This document shows, in pieces, positions 12,406-24,584 of a DNA stretch of 64,000 nucleotides. How positions within the stretch are numbered: the stretch's first letter is position 1; each line of letters starts with the position of its first letter. The position numbers and the translations under genes were made by a program. The stretch spans positions 3,348,001 to 3,412,000 of the forward strand of contig JAMSLZ010000003.1 of the NCBI GenBank assembly GCA_026027325.1. The letters are read 5' to 3'. This DNA comes from Actinomucor elegans. Taxonomy: Eukaryota > Mucoromycota > Mucoromycetes > Mucorales > Mucoraceae. Under the pieces are notes generated by a model. That model was not told the origin of the DNA. It saw only the letters and a list, made by a program, of their open reading frames with translations, and did not search any database.

Positions 12406-12902
12406 GTTTCAATGGCCATAGTATCATCCCCTTAACTGTAGATTCTATACAACTTTAATGCAATGACTATACTAAATACGTTTCTTTATTATCCAGTTCA
12501 TTCGTATTTACATGTCTATTTCCAACTTCACTACTCTAATGCGAGTATATTTTCTAACTTGACTGGAAAACATAGTATGTTATGCTAGTTGACATGGTAA
12601 ATTATACGCAGTACATCCTTCTGCTTTTGTAACAAATATATTCTATTGGGGTAAAGAAACCACAATGGCCATCTACTGGGCATTATTGTTTATGATTAAA
12701 GGTCAATTGTTGGTCTATAGTCACCAGTTTCATTATTTTTCATTATCTTAATCCGGCATATGCACGCACAGTATGGTTTTCTGTGTATTACTAAATAAGG
12801 CCTATTGTTTTGAATTGAGTTCATTTTCACCAAGTTATTAATTCAGTTTAAAGTTGGCCTTTTGTTCTTTTTCTTTTTAGTACAACTACTTTCTCTTTTA
12901 TA

Positions 12903-15215
12903 ATGCCACCTAATACTCAAAGACAAGAAGTAGAACAAGCAGAAACTATGAGTTCAATTTCATTTATTCACCATTTTTGGTCCAAAGACAAGTCAGGTAT
13001 GACACAGTTATTGAATTATATTCAATCTACGCATGATGACTTGGAAACCTTGTGTACGCTGTTTATTCAAAGGTAACATAACAAATAAATGTCATAGTTG
13101 CATGTATGTAACTCGACCATGACTAGATCACAGCTAGAAAAAGAATATGGAGAGAAACTATTGTCATTGTCGAAATCCTCCAAACAGAAAGAAGACATAA
13201 AGAGTGGTATACCTGCTGCTTTACAGACAGTAACAATGGAATTGAAGAACACGGCCCACTCTCACTTGGAATTATCTGAGAAGCTCGATAATCAAGTAGT
13301 GTTGGACTTTCAACTGAAATTGGATGAATACAAGTTACTGTTGGAAAAGTGGACCAAAACATTGAATGACTTGTATGCAGAACGACAAGCAAAAATATTG
13401 GAACTGTTAAAGGTTAGAATTGTATTTACTGTCTTTAATACAAGTAGGGTGTTTATAATTAGTGTATATAGGCAAGAGCAAAATACTTGAAAGAATATGA
13501 CTTGTCAAAAGGTCAATCCACATCGATCATGGATTCACTAAGTAAATATACTTCAATTGCTACTCTAGTATGTATGCTAATAAATTATGACAGAGAATCA
13601 ATATAAAGATATGGTTAAAGAAGTGGATAGTCTGGCTCAAGAGTGGAATTCAACATGGAAGGAAGCATGCGAGGTAATGTATAAGCTACGTATTTTACTA
13701 GAGATATAATGTACTTATATTCTACTCATGATAGGTTATGGAGGCCATGGAGGAAGATAGAGTCGAATACTTGAAGAGCAATGTATGGGAGTATGCAAAC
13801 TTAGCTTCTGCTAGTCTGTTAGTTCAAGATGAGGTAAAAAGAAAAAAAAAAAGTTAGCGATATAGAAAACTCATTAGCTTGCGACTTGCTGCAGTGGTGC
13901 GAAAACATTCGTAAACAGTTGGAAAAGTGTAATATTGAAGAAGAAATCGAACGATGCATCTCACTATGCGCTACTGGTTCAAAAATACCAAGTAAGTAGG
14001 AATTAATGTCCTTTTAGGTGATTTATCTGAAGTTAAAGTCCCTTTCTTAGCTACAAATGAGTATGTTGGAGAACTGATGCGAGAACAAAAGAAGAAACAT
14101 CAAGTCCAATCGTCTAATGCGCCTAAACCACCCTCAAAGCCACCCAGGCAGCTGCAATCGCAGCCAGATAAAGCTCGCTCAAGAGATACTCGAGCATTTA
14201 ACCAGTCAAGTCGCTCGACGGGGCAATACACAGAAGATATGCCTCACTCATCAATGGAAAAAGCTGCTCATAGGCACTCGCAGCTTCAGGAAGAAGATAG
14301 TCATGATCCAGAGTCGGATATTCGCCCACACCAGAGACAAGAAGAACAGAAACAGCCGAAAAATGAATCTAATCGTTATAATGGCCTTCATTCATCAAGA
14401 GATGAACAACAGCAGCAGTCTGAACCACAAGCATTACCGCCGCAACAACCAATAGATCAACATTCTTACAATAATAATAGTATCAAAAAAAACCAGCATG
14501 CCGAAGATGAAAAGATCAATAAAATTCGAAACAAAGTCAGTGATAACATGGGAAGCACAGCAACGCGTGGGCAAATCAAGCGTAAACCCTTAAATAAATC
14601 GCTAATGGAACAAGTCACTAACGAGATGGCAATGGCTAGACAAAGAGACGTTGAACATCAACAAGCAGTAGATAATTCAGTCAAAAAGAGTCACCATCCA
14701 CATCGCAAGACCAATTCAAATGGCTCTCTGGACTCATTACTCAAAACATTTGAAGGCGGTGAAACACTCAAAGAGGTAGTACCCTCTCATCCGACTGCTG
14801 CTGTGAGTGAAGAGGCCAAGTCACGTCGTCAGCCCTCTGAGTATAAGCCTGATACAGGGTCTATTCCTGGAAGAAGAGGAGTGAGGGCAAAGCCAACCAT
14901 GAATAGGGTATTACAAGAAATAACTCCAACAGAACCATCTGTTCAACAGCAAGAACCTTTACTGACGCATCCCGTGGCTCCACCTAAATCACCTCGTCCC
15001 CCACCTCAACAAATTACGGGTGATATAATGCAACAGCAGTTAGTAGAAGGGTCTGATCCTTATCAGTATCAACAGCATTACGGCGCCTCACCAAACATTA
15101 CACCCTCCCCAATCCCTCCAGAACATAATGGCTATGTCAATCAACAGTATATGGCAAATCAAACTTATGCAAATCAGCATATGGGACCTCCACCCAATGT
15201 ACCTCAGCATCAACA

Positions 15216-15258
<43 letters not shown>

Positions 15259-15935
15259 TACATGATACAGCCTCAGAGATCTCCGATGATGCAGCCTCAA
15301 AGGTCTCCAATGATGCAGCCTCAACGGTCTCCAATGATGCAGCCTCAACGGTCTCCAATGATGCAGCCTCAGCGGTCTCCAATGATGCAACCTCAGAGAT
15401 CTCCAATGATGCAGCCTCAAATATCTCCAATGATGCAACCGCAACAACCACAGCAGAATTTTGGTACACTACAGCAAAGAGGTGCCACGTTACCGCCCCC
15501 CATCACTATTCCTGCTAGTAACTATATGGCATCTTCGCCTCAACCTTCTCCTGCTATACCTTACCCAAATATGGGTCCTGTCTCCCCTGGTGGTATACTT
15601 CCTCCTCCACAATACCCTACTACGCCTCAACAGCAAGCATTACCAAGGCCAGCAATGTATTCTGATGGAAGACCTATTCAATTCTGGGGTAAGATATAAC
15701 AATAACTGTTTTATACGTCAGTATTAATTTTAATATGATCATAGCGCGTGCAAAATACGATTACAACGCGACAGAAAACGATGAGCTATCTTTCAAGGCG
15801 TATAATTTGATTGGTATCCTTGCCATAGATGTGCCTCATCAAGGTTGGTGGACTGGTGCTATTTATGATGAATATCGTCAAACATGGTCCATAGCAGCAT
15901 CCGTACCAAGCAACTTTATGGATACATCGTGTTGA
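12903..15935 (+). CDS. F-BAR and SH3 domain protein (Cdc15/Hof1/PSTPIP-like)
   Basis: Eight exons (12903-13072, 13127-13412, 13472-13541, 13594-13673, 13735-13833, 13895-13991, 14051-15688, 15745-15935) give 876 residues. Residues ~20-290 form an F-BAR module: SFIHHFWSKDKSGMTQLLNY, SQLEKEYGEKLLSLSK, then long helical text with YAERQAKILELLK and VMEAMEEDRVEYLKSNVWEY. A ~500-residue disordered Pro/Gln/Ser-rich linker follows, with a polyQ run and an eight-residue tandem repeat. The end is an SH3 domain: ARAKYDYNATENDELSF, QGWWTGAIYDEY, VPSNFMD. In fungi this layout fits septation/endocytosis scaffolds that bend membrane and recruit actin and wall enzymes. The exact paralogue (Hof1/Cdc15/Imp2 versus Bzz1) is not settled, though a single SH3 argues against Bzz1. 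It ends 29 bp from the convergent YAF9 gene. Confidence 0.88.
15211..15258 (+). repeat. CAG (polyglutamine) tract
   Basis: Sixteen CAA/CAG codons, mostly pure CAG, within the F-BAR protein linker. Directly followed by the 24-bp minisatellite. Confidence 0.9.
15262..15443 (+). repeat. 24-bp coding minisatellite (MMQPQRSP repeats)
   Basis: Seven full 24-bp units plus a partial eighth encode Met-(Met/Ile)-Gln-Pro-Gln-(Arg/Ile)-Ser-Pro. Units differ only at a few third-codon bases (CAG/CAA, CGG/AGA/AGG), so the array is recent and in frame with the F-BAR protein. Confidence 0.92.
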
Positions 15936-15964
15936 TCCACTTATATATATATACATGTTTTTAT

Positions 15965-16652
15965 TTAATCAAATGAAGCTAGTTTTTGCTTTAAAGCTAC
16001 AATTTGTGAATTGATCTCTTGCTGCGCATGATCTAACCGATCGTTTTCTTCTTGTTCCAATTGAGTACTGAATAATGGCTGGGTAGCGTCCTTGATCGAT
16101 TTCTTGTTGGGTAGATTGACAGTCAGTGCATTGTTGTCTGAGAATATTTGGTATAAAGTATCCGTGGGTTCATTGAACACGAGTTCATCGTATAGTAAAC
16201 TCATTACAGGCTTGTCTTTGGGCCATGGTTGGCCATTAATATCGTCTTCATATGGATGTAATCGCAAATGATGGTAGAGTACTACAGGCTTTTCGCTGGC
16301 AGCTGCATGGAAATGAATTTTTATCATAATCTCGAACTCTCCCCAACCTGTTTCCGAGACTTCAAATGGTGGATGTTCAATAGCTAATTTAACTGATGAG
16401 TATACTTGATTCGTGCTTCTAATCAGTTGGCTTACTTCTCAAAGGATTGGGATATGTCTCGTGTAGTTTAAACACTACTTTTTTAATGTAATAGCTGAGA
16501 TCTTCATTGTTTAATCCTTTCACCATGACGGTCCATCGATGAGTATGATCAGCATCTGAAGCCTTCTTTCCGTTTAATGGATAAGCAATGCTACCATAAT
16601 AGAAAGGCCTTGACACGCTAATGCCTTTGATTCTTTTATTGCCACTTGACAT
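15965..16652 (-). CDS. yaf9: YEATS-domain protein Yaf9 (GAS41)
   Basis: Two exons (16652-16436, 16383-15965) give 211 residues. The N-terminus KRIKGISVSRPFYYGSIAY, then HTHRWTVMVKG, KVVFKLHETYPNPLR and FEVSETGWGEFEIMIKIHF is the YEATS fold, which reads acetyl- or crotonyl-lysine on histones. The C-terminal ~45 residues (QLEQEENDRLDHAQQEINSQ) form a coiled coil. Length and layout match Yaf9/GAS41, a shared subunit of the SWR1 remodeller and NuA4 acetyltransferase; Taf14 would have a different tail. Convergent with the F-BAR gene, only 29 bp between stop codons, so the 3' UTRs must overlap. Confidence 0.93.
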
Positions 16653-17256
16653 TTAATAATTAAGAAAGACCAACGCTTACTGATGTTTCGGCGTGTTTTT
16701 AAATTCTCAACTCTAGACGTGGAGTTTAGATTTCAATAAGGTATGCCTTTGTCGGATCATCTCTATGTCTCTTTTTTCTACAAATTAAAACAATAGTTAT
16801 AAATAATGCAAAATATCAAGTTGTGGTGGTTGAATATTGATTCTGACATGAGTTGTCTGATCAACTACATTACTTTTCTGATATATTGTGAGTATGGTTT
16901 CTATTATTTTCTATGATAGATTAAAAAGAAATGTATTTGTACCATCTACAAAATCAAAAGTGGTAGAGGGGATCCCTTTATTACTGTCTGTGTTCAAAGA
17001 TATCCGCTGTATGTTTGCCAATAGTAAATAGTAATCTTTATCACAGTATTACACATTTCTGAGCTTGATTACTCCATTGGTGGTCAACTTTTGTTTGGTA
17101 CGTATATATAGTGTAATGACTATAAACGTGTTCTTAGAAAATATTAGATACTGCACCAGCGCCATGTAATAAGCCTTATTTTTCTTGCTTTTATTCAATC
17201 AGAAACTTGAGGTCTTCTTTATTATTATGTATGCGTATAAAAGTATTATGTACAAT
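16653..17256. other. Short intergenic stretch
   Basis: YAF9 promoter plus the 3' side of the arrestin gene. AT-rich; no reading frame of note and no RNA gene seen. Confidence 0.4.
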
Positions 17257-18105
17257 CTACCAATCTTCATCAAACAAACCAGGAATGATGGTTGCTTCGC
17301 CCAATTCCGCGCTACGATAGCCGCCTCGCGCTTGACGCATCATAAATACAGTTCGTTCTTTTCGCTCTCTTCTCAATTCAAACTGAGGTGGTAGCTCTGG
17401 TAAACTAAAGTAGCTTGGAGGCTGTTCTTCTGTTGATGAATTGGGGCTCATTAAAGCAGCTGTTAAAGGGCCAATCAGCTCACTTGGTAATCCTTGAGGA
17501 GCGGGCGGTTCGTCTAATACTGGATCAAAAAACAACGGACATTCAGTTGACTGTCGATAATGCTGTATCGAAGTCAATTCGGGGATACGCAGAAGCTGAT
17601 TATAAGGTAAGTTGGCTATGGTGAGGGGAATGGCAAACTCGTTGGCATGACTTGTTTTAAATAAATGGCCTTGATCAATGGTGACTTGGAAACAAAGATC
17701 GTAGTGTACCCGAGTATGGCGTGAAATAAAGGAAGGAGACACCAGCCTAGTTGGTACATCAAATTGGATGGTTTCAGAGAGTTGAGTCAGATCGGTTGGA
17801 GGAAGTGTTACTGTTTCTTGAACAACAGTACGGATGTATTCTTTGAATGCAGTGCCTTGCTGAATTAGCATCTTTCCTTCGTGATGTTTACGGAAACGAT
17901 AGACTAGACTTGTTATCTTAGAATCAGATTGCAGGGTAGTCATATTGAGTTGCATCTTGAACGGCTCATCAGGACAATATGTTTGCTTGTATAGTTTGGC
18001 TTGTACTTCCGCAAGCGCTTGTTTTTTGTCTTTCATTAACGTGGTTTTATATACCCATTCCTTGTCTATTTGGCAGGTTCAGTATCATGACGAATACGCG
18101 GAAAG

Positions 18106-18138
<33 letters not shown>

Positions 18139-19072
18139 TTTTTTTATTATTATTACCTGCTATAGATACAATTATCGGTCTATAAGGTGTAATGTACTCT
18201 CTGCTTTTTATTCCGGTCTGTAGCGCAGGTCCATCCACTTGTGCTGTCCAAATATAACGAATACCAAAACCAGCAGGTTCTTCCATTGAAGGTGGATAAT
18301 TGACATTAGGAAACTACTACAAGGTCAATTACCTTGGTTTTGTCATACAATCAAAAGGCATACCTTTAACGCAAAAGGATATTCATAATGGCCCGGCTCA
18401 ACTTCTTCCCATCCACACTGCGAATAGGCTTCATAAAAAAAAATTAGCAGAACGTCATACAGAAAAGGGTGAATATTTACGAGAAGTTTCTTGGCCATGT
18501 AACTTCCATTCAGTCTCAAAGAAAGTAGTAAGCGTTTCGTGTATCCATTCACCTCTACCGCCATCTGCACCACCTTCTTCTACCTTAACCATAGCAGTTT
18601 CTTCCCCCCGAAACTATTAGAAATGTCAGCCGAGGTTTTAGAGTGTGTTACACAGCAGCAACAGACTTACTTTGACACGTATTCTTGTGACATGAATCTT
18701 TTCTGATAAATTCAACAAAACTTTGCCTCGAATAATACGATTTGGACGTATAATCACTTGATTCCCACCATCAAATTCAATAGCTAGCATGGTTGAACTT
18801 AAAATAGTGCTGTTTCTATTTGAGGCATTGCTATTGCGATTGCTATTATCTATGTTTGATGAAGAAGAACCGCGTGGATTTGATAGAAAAGAAGAATGAA
18901 ATGAAGGTGCACTAGAAGAGAGTTGAGGGTGTGAATTACGTCTGCTTGTATTATCAGAAGTCGATAAGAAATCATTCTGTTGTGAGTGATGACTTGCGTG
19001 GGTTGGTGAGTACGATTGTGGTGGCGGCATAGGAATAGATATACTGTGTCTTGATGTGTCAGTATTGAACAT
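17257..19072 (-). CDS. Arrestin-related trafficking adaptor with PPxY motif
   Basis: Five exons (19072-18671, 18613-18481, 18428-18364, 18313-18157, 18065-17257) give 521 residues. A Ser/Asn-rich head of ~95 residues is followed by the arrestin N-domain (MLAIEFDGG, VIIRPNRIIRGKVLLNLSEK, WEEVEPGHYEYPFALKFPNV, PPSMEEPAGFGIRYIWTAQV). The arrestin C-domain follows (KTYCPDEPF-type text, ITSLVYRFRKHH, HTRVHYDLCFQVTIDQG). Near the end PPSY (about 468-471) is a PPxY site, which in fungal ARTs recruits the Rsp5/Nedd4 ubiquitin ligase to plasma-membrane transporters. Expected job: ubiquitin-linked endocytosis of permeases. Which yeast ART it matches is not decided. A CT microsatellite (18102-18140) lies inside intron 4. 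Confidence 0.85.
18102..18140. repeat. CT/GA microsatellite
   Basis: Near-pure CT repeat followed by a T9 run, inside intron 4 of the arrestin gene; on the coding strand it is a GA/purine tract near the donor. Confidence 0.9.
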
Positions 19073-19186
19073 TTTGATAAAAAGGAAAAGAGAGAAAAAA
19101 AAATGTTTTGCAGAGACGGATAGTATTTATATTGAAAGAAACAAGCCAATCATATTTGTTTATTCAATATGCAATGGTTTCATGAC

Positions 19187-20256
19187 TTACAATAGAATGG
19201 ATTGATCCATTGATTTTTTGATCTTTAATAGTATGCTTATTTTCCAATTGTCCAGCTTAGTCACTTGATCAAACTCGAATACCTTTTGGCTAAATAGTTC
19301 TTGATCATTCTCCTCCATACAGTTCAAAATACCTAGTAAGAACTGGTATTCTCGTGTGTTCTCAAAAGATAAATCCATAGCGCAATATTTGACCAGTAGT
19401 TGATGCGATTTTACAATGTCCTTGGAATATATTTAAGAATAAACGCGTCAAGAGCACTTTGGCAAACTTACCCCAATACATAATGAGCATAATCCAGCTT
19501 TTAAAAAGTACTCTTTTATCGACCATTTCGTTAGCTGATTATCCATTGAATCTGTCGCTACTCGTTCAAAGTTATCAATAGCAACATCATATTCTTCCAA
19601 CTGAGCAGCAAAGTGGGCTACTTTTAATAAGCATTTGTTGATCATTCTAGAAAGCAGATTTAATAAGGTATACCCTTAGTCATTTTAATACTTACGCTGG
19701 CGAATCATCCGCCATATACAGATTGGAAGCTTGTTCCCAGTTCTCTTTTGCTCCCCTCAAGTCTATAATATCAGATTCATAAATCTCAGCTATTTCCTGG
19801 TGATGTTTTGCCGCGTTTCTAAAGTTCGAGTTCTTTTTATCAATGAGGATAGCCTTTTTTAATGCTTCTATTGCAGCTATTACAGTGACAAGTCAGCCTA
19901 TTTGTTTATTTACTACTTGACATTGCTAGTTTACCTTCTGCGTCTATACGTTTCAAACATTTAGCTGCGTTCTCAAAGGATTTGGAGGATTCATACTGTA
20001 GGTCTGGTGTGGTTTTATAGAGTTCTGCTGCTTTTACATAGGCGTTTCCGGCGTCTTTCCCTGATTTAAACGATTAAAAGCTTTTCTCTGAACTTTATTC
20101 AAAAAACTTACATCTTTGCGCCAGTTTAAACGTATTACCGGCTTTTTCATATATCTCTGCGGCGTCTTCTTGCTTATTGGTAGAATTGAACCATGTCCAG
20201 CTATTCAACTTTTTCTCGGCCTGTAAAAGTAAATCTTGTGCCTGATGTTCAGACAT
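19187..20256 (-). CDS. sec17: Alpha-SNAP (Sec17)
   Basis: Five exons (20256-20112, 20060-19935, 19876-19696, 19646-19472, 19420-19187) give 286 residues, close to the usual ~290. Landmarks: QAEKKLNSWTWFN, DAAEIYEKAGNTFKLAQR, DAGNAYVKAAELYK, SFENAAKCLKRIDAE, NFRNAAKHHQEIAEIYE, FELGILNCMEENDQ-type text, and KVFEFDQVTKLDNWKI. Alpha-SNAP binds SNARE bundles and recruits the NSF/Sec18 ATPase to take them apart after fusion. The C-terminus ends ..LLKIKKSMDQSILL: it keeps a terminal Leu-Leu but lacks the acidic EEDD-type residues usually just before it. Lies in tandem behind the arrestin gene, 114 bp from its start. Confidence 0.93.
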
Positions 20257-20458
20257 TTCAAAATAAAGAGTGATTTAGAAAAAGAGAGAAAGAAAAAGAT
20301 GCTTCGTTATTGCTCTGCGTCATGCACTTGCTTTTTTTTCTTGTGTTTCCCCGGACTGGGTACTGTGTTTTTTGTACCTATGTGCTTTGTAGGCGTTATT
20401 AAAAAAAGAAAGAAATACAGTTTGGTTTGATCTATTCATTTTGTAGTGTCTCTTTATT

Positions 20459-20462
<4 letters not shown>

Positions 20463-20495
<33 letters not shown>
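20463..20495. repeat. T33 homopolymer
   Basis: Thirty-three T in a row, then after 75 bp a run of 19 A (20571-20589). Length may vary in sequencing. Lies upstream of SEC17. Confidence 0.85.
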
Positions 20496-20500
<5 letters not shown>

Positions 20501-21787
20501 AAGACAATAACCATTTATCTTTTGCAAGTTATTAGCGTAGCATTCTTCTTGTTTTTTGTTTGTCCCGAACAAAAAAAAAAAAAAAAAAAGATTGTTGACA
20601 TAATCCTGCAGCAAAACACTTGTTCTCATAAACATATAGACGAAGGGACCTAGATAGTTATACCAATAAGAAAAAAAAAGAGACGCGTATATCCAAGTCG
20701 CAATAGAAATTTTTCATTTAAACAAGGTATGGAATTTTACGGATGCATGCCGTAAAACTATACCTCGAATAGCAATCTAGAATAAGAAATCCTGTTTCTA
20801 TCAAGTGATAAAAGCGCATCAGTAGAAATCAAACTCGGTAAGCATACCGAAAGAAAGAAGCTCTCGTAACACAATACAACCCAATCGTTCTTTGAAAGAA
20901 AAAACAACCTCGAAACAAGGGTTCAATAAACACTATATCCGCACGGAACATCAACAAACTAAATATTTGTTTGTTAGTATCTTCTATTCGCATGAATGCT
21001 TGCCTCTAAACATCCAAGAATTCGCATTTCACGGAGACAAAAAATAGAAAGATATGATAGGTTAATTAAAGTTCCATGTTCTCCTACAAACATACTTTGC
21101 ATGGTAGTTGAACTATAGAATGAATCCGTTAGAGAATACAAGTAAAGTCTAACAAAAAAAAGAGTTCATAATTCAGATAGTTGGGTTTTTTTTTTTGTTT
21201 GACACAACTTTTCCACCTTTGGTTTTGCTTATGATTTATTTGACAGTTTTGGCATATAACGGATGTTCCAGTTTAGAGAAACAATATATGCGCTTCTGCA
21301 AAGTATAATCTTGATTTATTAATACGTATATGTGTATATTAATTCTGGTTCATTTGCTTCTTGAAGTTATTGTACCTGAGAAAACTTTTTTATAGTCAAA
21401 CCTATTCTGGTTCCTTTGCATCGCCGGTGAATAAATTAAGTTTTAGCTTGGCCTTATTGGCAAGTTTCCCTAAAGTAAAAGAACCAATAGTAGATGTTGA
21501 TATATATATTCACTCATTGAGAGACTATAGATTGTTTTTTGAGAAAACTTTATCATAAAACTTTGTTTTAAAGTTGGTAGAGTCTCTACAGACTGACCAT
21601 GTTCTGTGAGCGACAAAATGTACGCAAAATACTACGGTATTCCACGTATTATTGTGATTTTTTTTTTGTGGTTATCATCCATACTGGTATTATATCCGGA
21701 CAGTTCAGTTTCAATTTGTTGTATCACCTAATCATTGGAAGTTGACCTCCTCTGAGGCAGTGGGCAAACGCCACCACATCTATATAT

Positions 21788-22036
21788 CTACCTTGGAGGT
21801 TTACAGGGAGTAATACACTCGATCAATGTCTCGATCCCTTTACCCATTTGTACTTGTACTATGTTGTCTATGGTGATGGGCCGGTGTTCATGAAGTACAT
21901 ACATGATCATGTATACTATCTGAACAAGTGAGACCATGAAGTATGATACATTAACTACCACATCACTGATCTTGTTGCGGAGAGTGGGCTGCATTTCAAG
22001 AGGTATATCTTTATGCAAGGTTCTGCTAAAACTCAC
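21788..22036 (-). pseudogene. Possible relic of an unknown ORF
   Basis: An 82-codon open piece (LHKDIPLEMQPTLRNKISDV, then YMIMYVLHEHRPI) lacks a good ATG and splice signals. Its codon use looks coding and it stands alone in a gene-free region, so a fragment of a transposon-borne gene is possible. I do not recognise the family. Confidence 0.25.
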
Positions 22037-22804
22037 GCCAACTATCCTCTGCTCTTCAGATCACTCTTTCCGGTATGTCTGTAAATAGAACTATTTGATC
22101 CAAGATTGTTAGCATCAAGGACCCTACGCAGCTTGAATAATTTACTTTTGTTTACAATGTCAGTTTCTGCTGAAGCCAGAGATCTGATTTATTGCAGCAG
22201 CCATTATTGTAGTATTAAAATTTTGGTGTCTACACTCTCCCTAAAGAATATGGTTATTTTTTGGACAACTATTACACCTACAATAACTCAATATTGCCAG
22301 CAAACAGCTGGATAATTTAGTTGAATTCTTTGGCATAATGTCTTGTGTACATTTTGTGTGTGTTCATCTATATTTCTACTCATACTAACTATACCAACTT
22401 TTTTTTGTTAGATTGGCGTGTGTAGATTTAATAAAGTTAGTGTAGTAAATATTTGGTTCAGTCGTTGTTAGGTGAGGGTGCTCTATAACACTACTTGACT
22501 GGGATCATTGTTGGCTACTTGAGCTTATTCTACATTTGTGGCTGGACTTAAGTTCTGGGGCATTTGTTATCTTTGAATCATCTTGCTTAGCTCTTTTCTG
22601 TTTCATATTGCATACTAGGATAAAAAAAATAAAAATAAAAATATAAACGATAAAGACAACACACTAAACAATGATAAATGCAATAGAACAGGAATGACCA
22701 TTATAGGCTTATCCGCTCGTCACTATACTGAAATTTCGGGGATACAAGTGAGGCATTCATCAAAAATTATTCTTTAGTAAATGTCCCTAATACTGTAGAT
22801 GATT

Positions 22805-22880
22805 CGATAGATCACTTTGCTTATAATACTAATCCAGTGTGACATTTTCTCAGGATCGGTCGAAAGATCTATCTAAACGT
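22805..22880 (-). repeat. Dispersed repeat copy 3
   Basis: Plus strand has GTGTGACATTTTCTCAGGAT then CGGTCGAAAGATCTAT, the reverse complement of the family core. Confidence 0.5.
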
Positions 22881-23929
22881 AGATTAAGATGATAAAATAG
22901 TATAAGTTTATGACCTGTCATTAAAATAGAATATATCCTCACCTACTTCATTCAATTACCGGCTCAGGACAGCTGCAATAGTTCGCTATGAACATGTATT
23001 GATTACCAGATGTGAAAACTGTCGGAAGATGTATCAATCGTTAGACCTAGCAAGTTTAAATTAAACTTGTGTTGTTCAATTATTGACTACACAGTATAAC
23101 TGATTGATTGTCTCGCAGTTAAACAAAGAGTTTGATTCATTCAATAGTTCTTTTAAAACTTATTAATTGCCAGATCCCAATTTATAATATAAAAAAAAAT
23201 GCAAGGAGGATATATAGTGCGTTCTCTGAATGTGATACTATTCTCATTATATTCCAGCCATTTAATGGTTTTAATAGGTACAGTTCTTCATTCTGAACAG
23301 TTTTTGGTCGAATTAAATAAGCAAGAGTTGCTTGAGTAATGTACTGTTTATCTTTTTTTTATTACATTAAGACTTATCAGAGAAAACTATTATTTACTAA
23401 TGATTTTCTCCACCAGCCAATCAATATTGCGTGTATTAATTGATATTCCGACCTTAATTTAAAAGACTGGCTTTATCATTGGTCGTTGATAATTGAATAA
23501 TTGCCTTTTCTTCTACTCGACAAGAAAAAAACCTCACGTTTGTTTAGTGCCACAGAAATACATCTACATCCACAGCAAGGGAAATTATTTTTTCTGAAAC
23601 CAAGAATACAGATAGAACTAAATGGTTACTTTCCAATGAAATTAATTTTATATTTATAGACAAACATCTTCGGGCTCTACAATCCTCCGACAAAAAAAAG
23701 CTCTTTACACTTTCAACCAAATTTTGCATGATATACTTTTTACATAACTGGTGCCATCCAAAAGAAAAGTAGATACTCTATAATTTTTATTAATCTTACA
23801 AGTGTTAAGTTTGTGATGTTCACTTTCTAAGCTCTAATTTCAAGCTTCAGATCCAAAAATTCGGTTGCTGGGCGCAGAACCTTATGAAAACTTAACAGCT
23901 TAGAAAATTAATAGTGTACTGTTTCAACA

Positions 23930-24000
23930 CAGGCGATCTCAGTTGATCTTGGTCTAATGTCGCGTTTGATTAGTAGCCCATGCTCAGAATGAGCTATTGG
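23930..24000 (+). repeat. Dispersed repeat copy 4
   Basis: GATCTCAGTTGATCTTGGTC, TAATGTCGCGTTTGATTAGT and tail CATGCTCAGAATGAGC: one of the most complete copies. Confidence 0.6.
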
Positions 24001-24584
24001 ATCGGATAAAAAGATTAGTTTTCTTCTAATACGTTTATTTTATTAGGTATTTTTTTTTTATAATTGCTCATCTTTCTGCTTAATGAAAGCCTCGCGCTTA
24101 CACAATCACATGGAACAATGGATTTTGTGTCAATATCACTAATCAGCAAAAGTGATATCTGACTGGGAACAGAAAAAGGTATCACTAGATCAAAGAAATC
24201 GAAAGCCGACTGTAAAAAATATATATAAAAAAAAAAAAAAAAAAAAAAAAGGGCTTCGCTGTCACATTCTTTCTAAACAATAAGATAAGCTACATCTAGA
24301 GATCATTAAATATAAATGCAACTATAAAGTCTCTTACAAGAGTTTATAAATGATACTAACATAAGCCCAAAGAATTGGACAAGACATTTAGTTAATTGAT
24401 GATTTTTGATCTACTGTTTTGTGTCCCTGCGTTACCTTGGCATCCAAATTAAACAGAGATTTCATTGGATTGATGCAGTCTGGACCTTAAATTATAAGCT
24501 TTTCTTCATATTCTTGTCCCAACTCGACGTTTTCCGGGTTGGTCTTATCGTCTTTTTCTCTCTCATCTCTTTTCCATTGTCAAG

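Larger units (their letters stand above)
11443..12902. other. Gene-free stretch with dispersed repeats
   Basis: Starts as the SPT20 3' UTR. It includes a G7 run (11562-11569) and two copies of the dispersed repeat family (about 12005 and 12340). A further AAAGATCTATTAATCATTCA at about 11843-11862 resembles one end of that family. Before the F-BAR start there is pyrimidine-rich promoter-like DNA (12861-12900). No gene seen. Confidence 0.5.
20590..24584. other. Four-kilobase stretch with little coding potential
   Basis: AT-rich, with runs of T or A (21187-21198, 24227-24250), scattered repeat copies and short frames only. A 21788-22036 minus-strand frame is listed separately. The last 150 bp form the promoter of the desaturase, with pyrimidine-rich DNA before its ATG. 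I see no other gene. Confidence 0.45.

Noticed and set aside
15088..15469. Two antisense frames with repeating Leu-His-Trp-Arg and Ala-Ser-Leu-Glu text
   Set aside because: They are shadows of the 24-bp minisatellite and CAG tract of the F-BAR gene.
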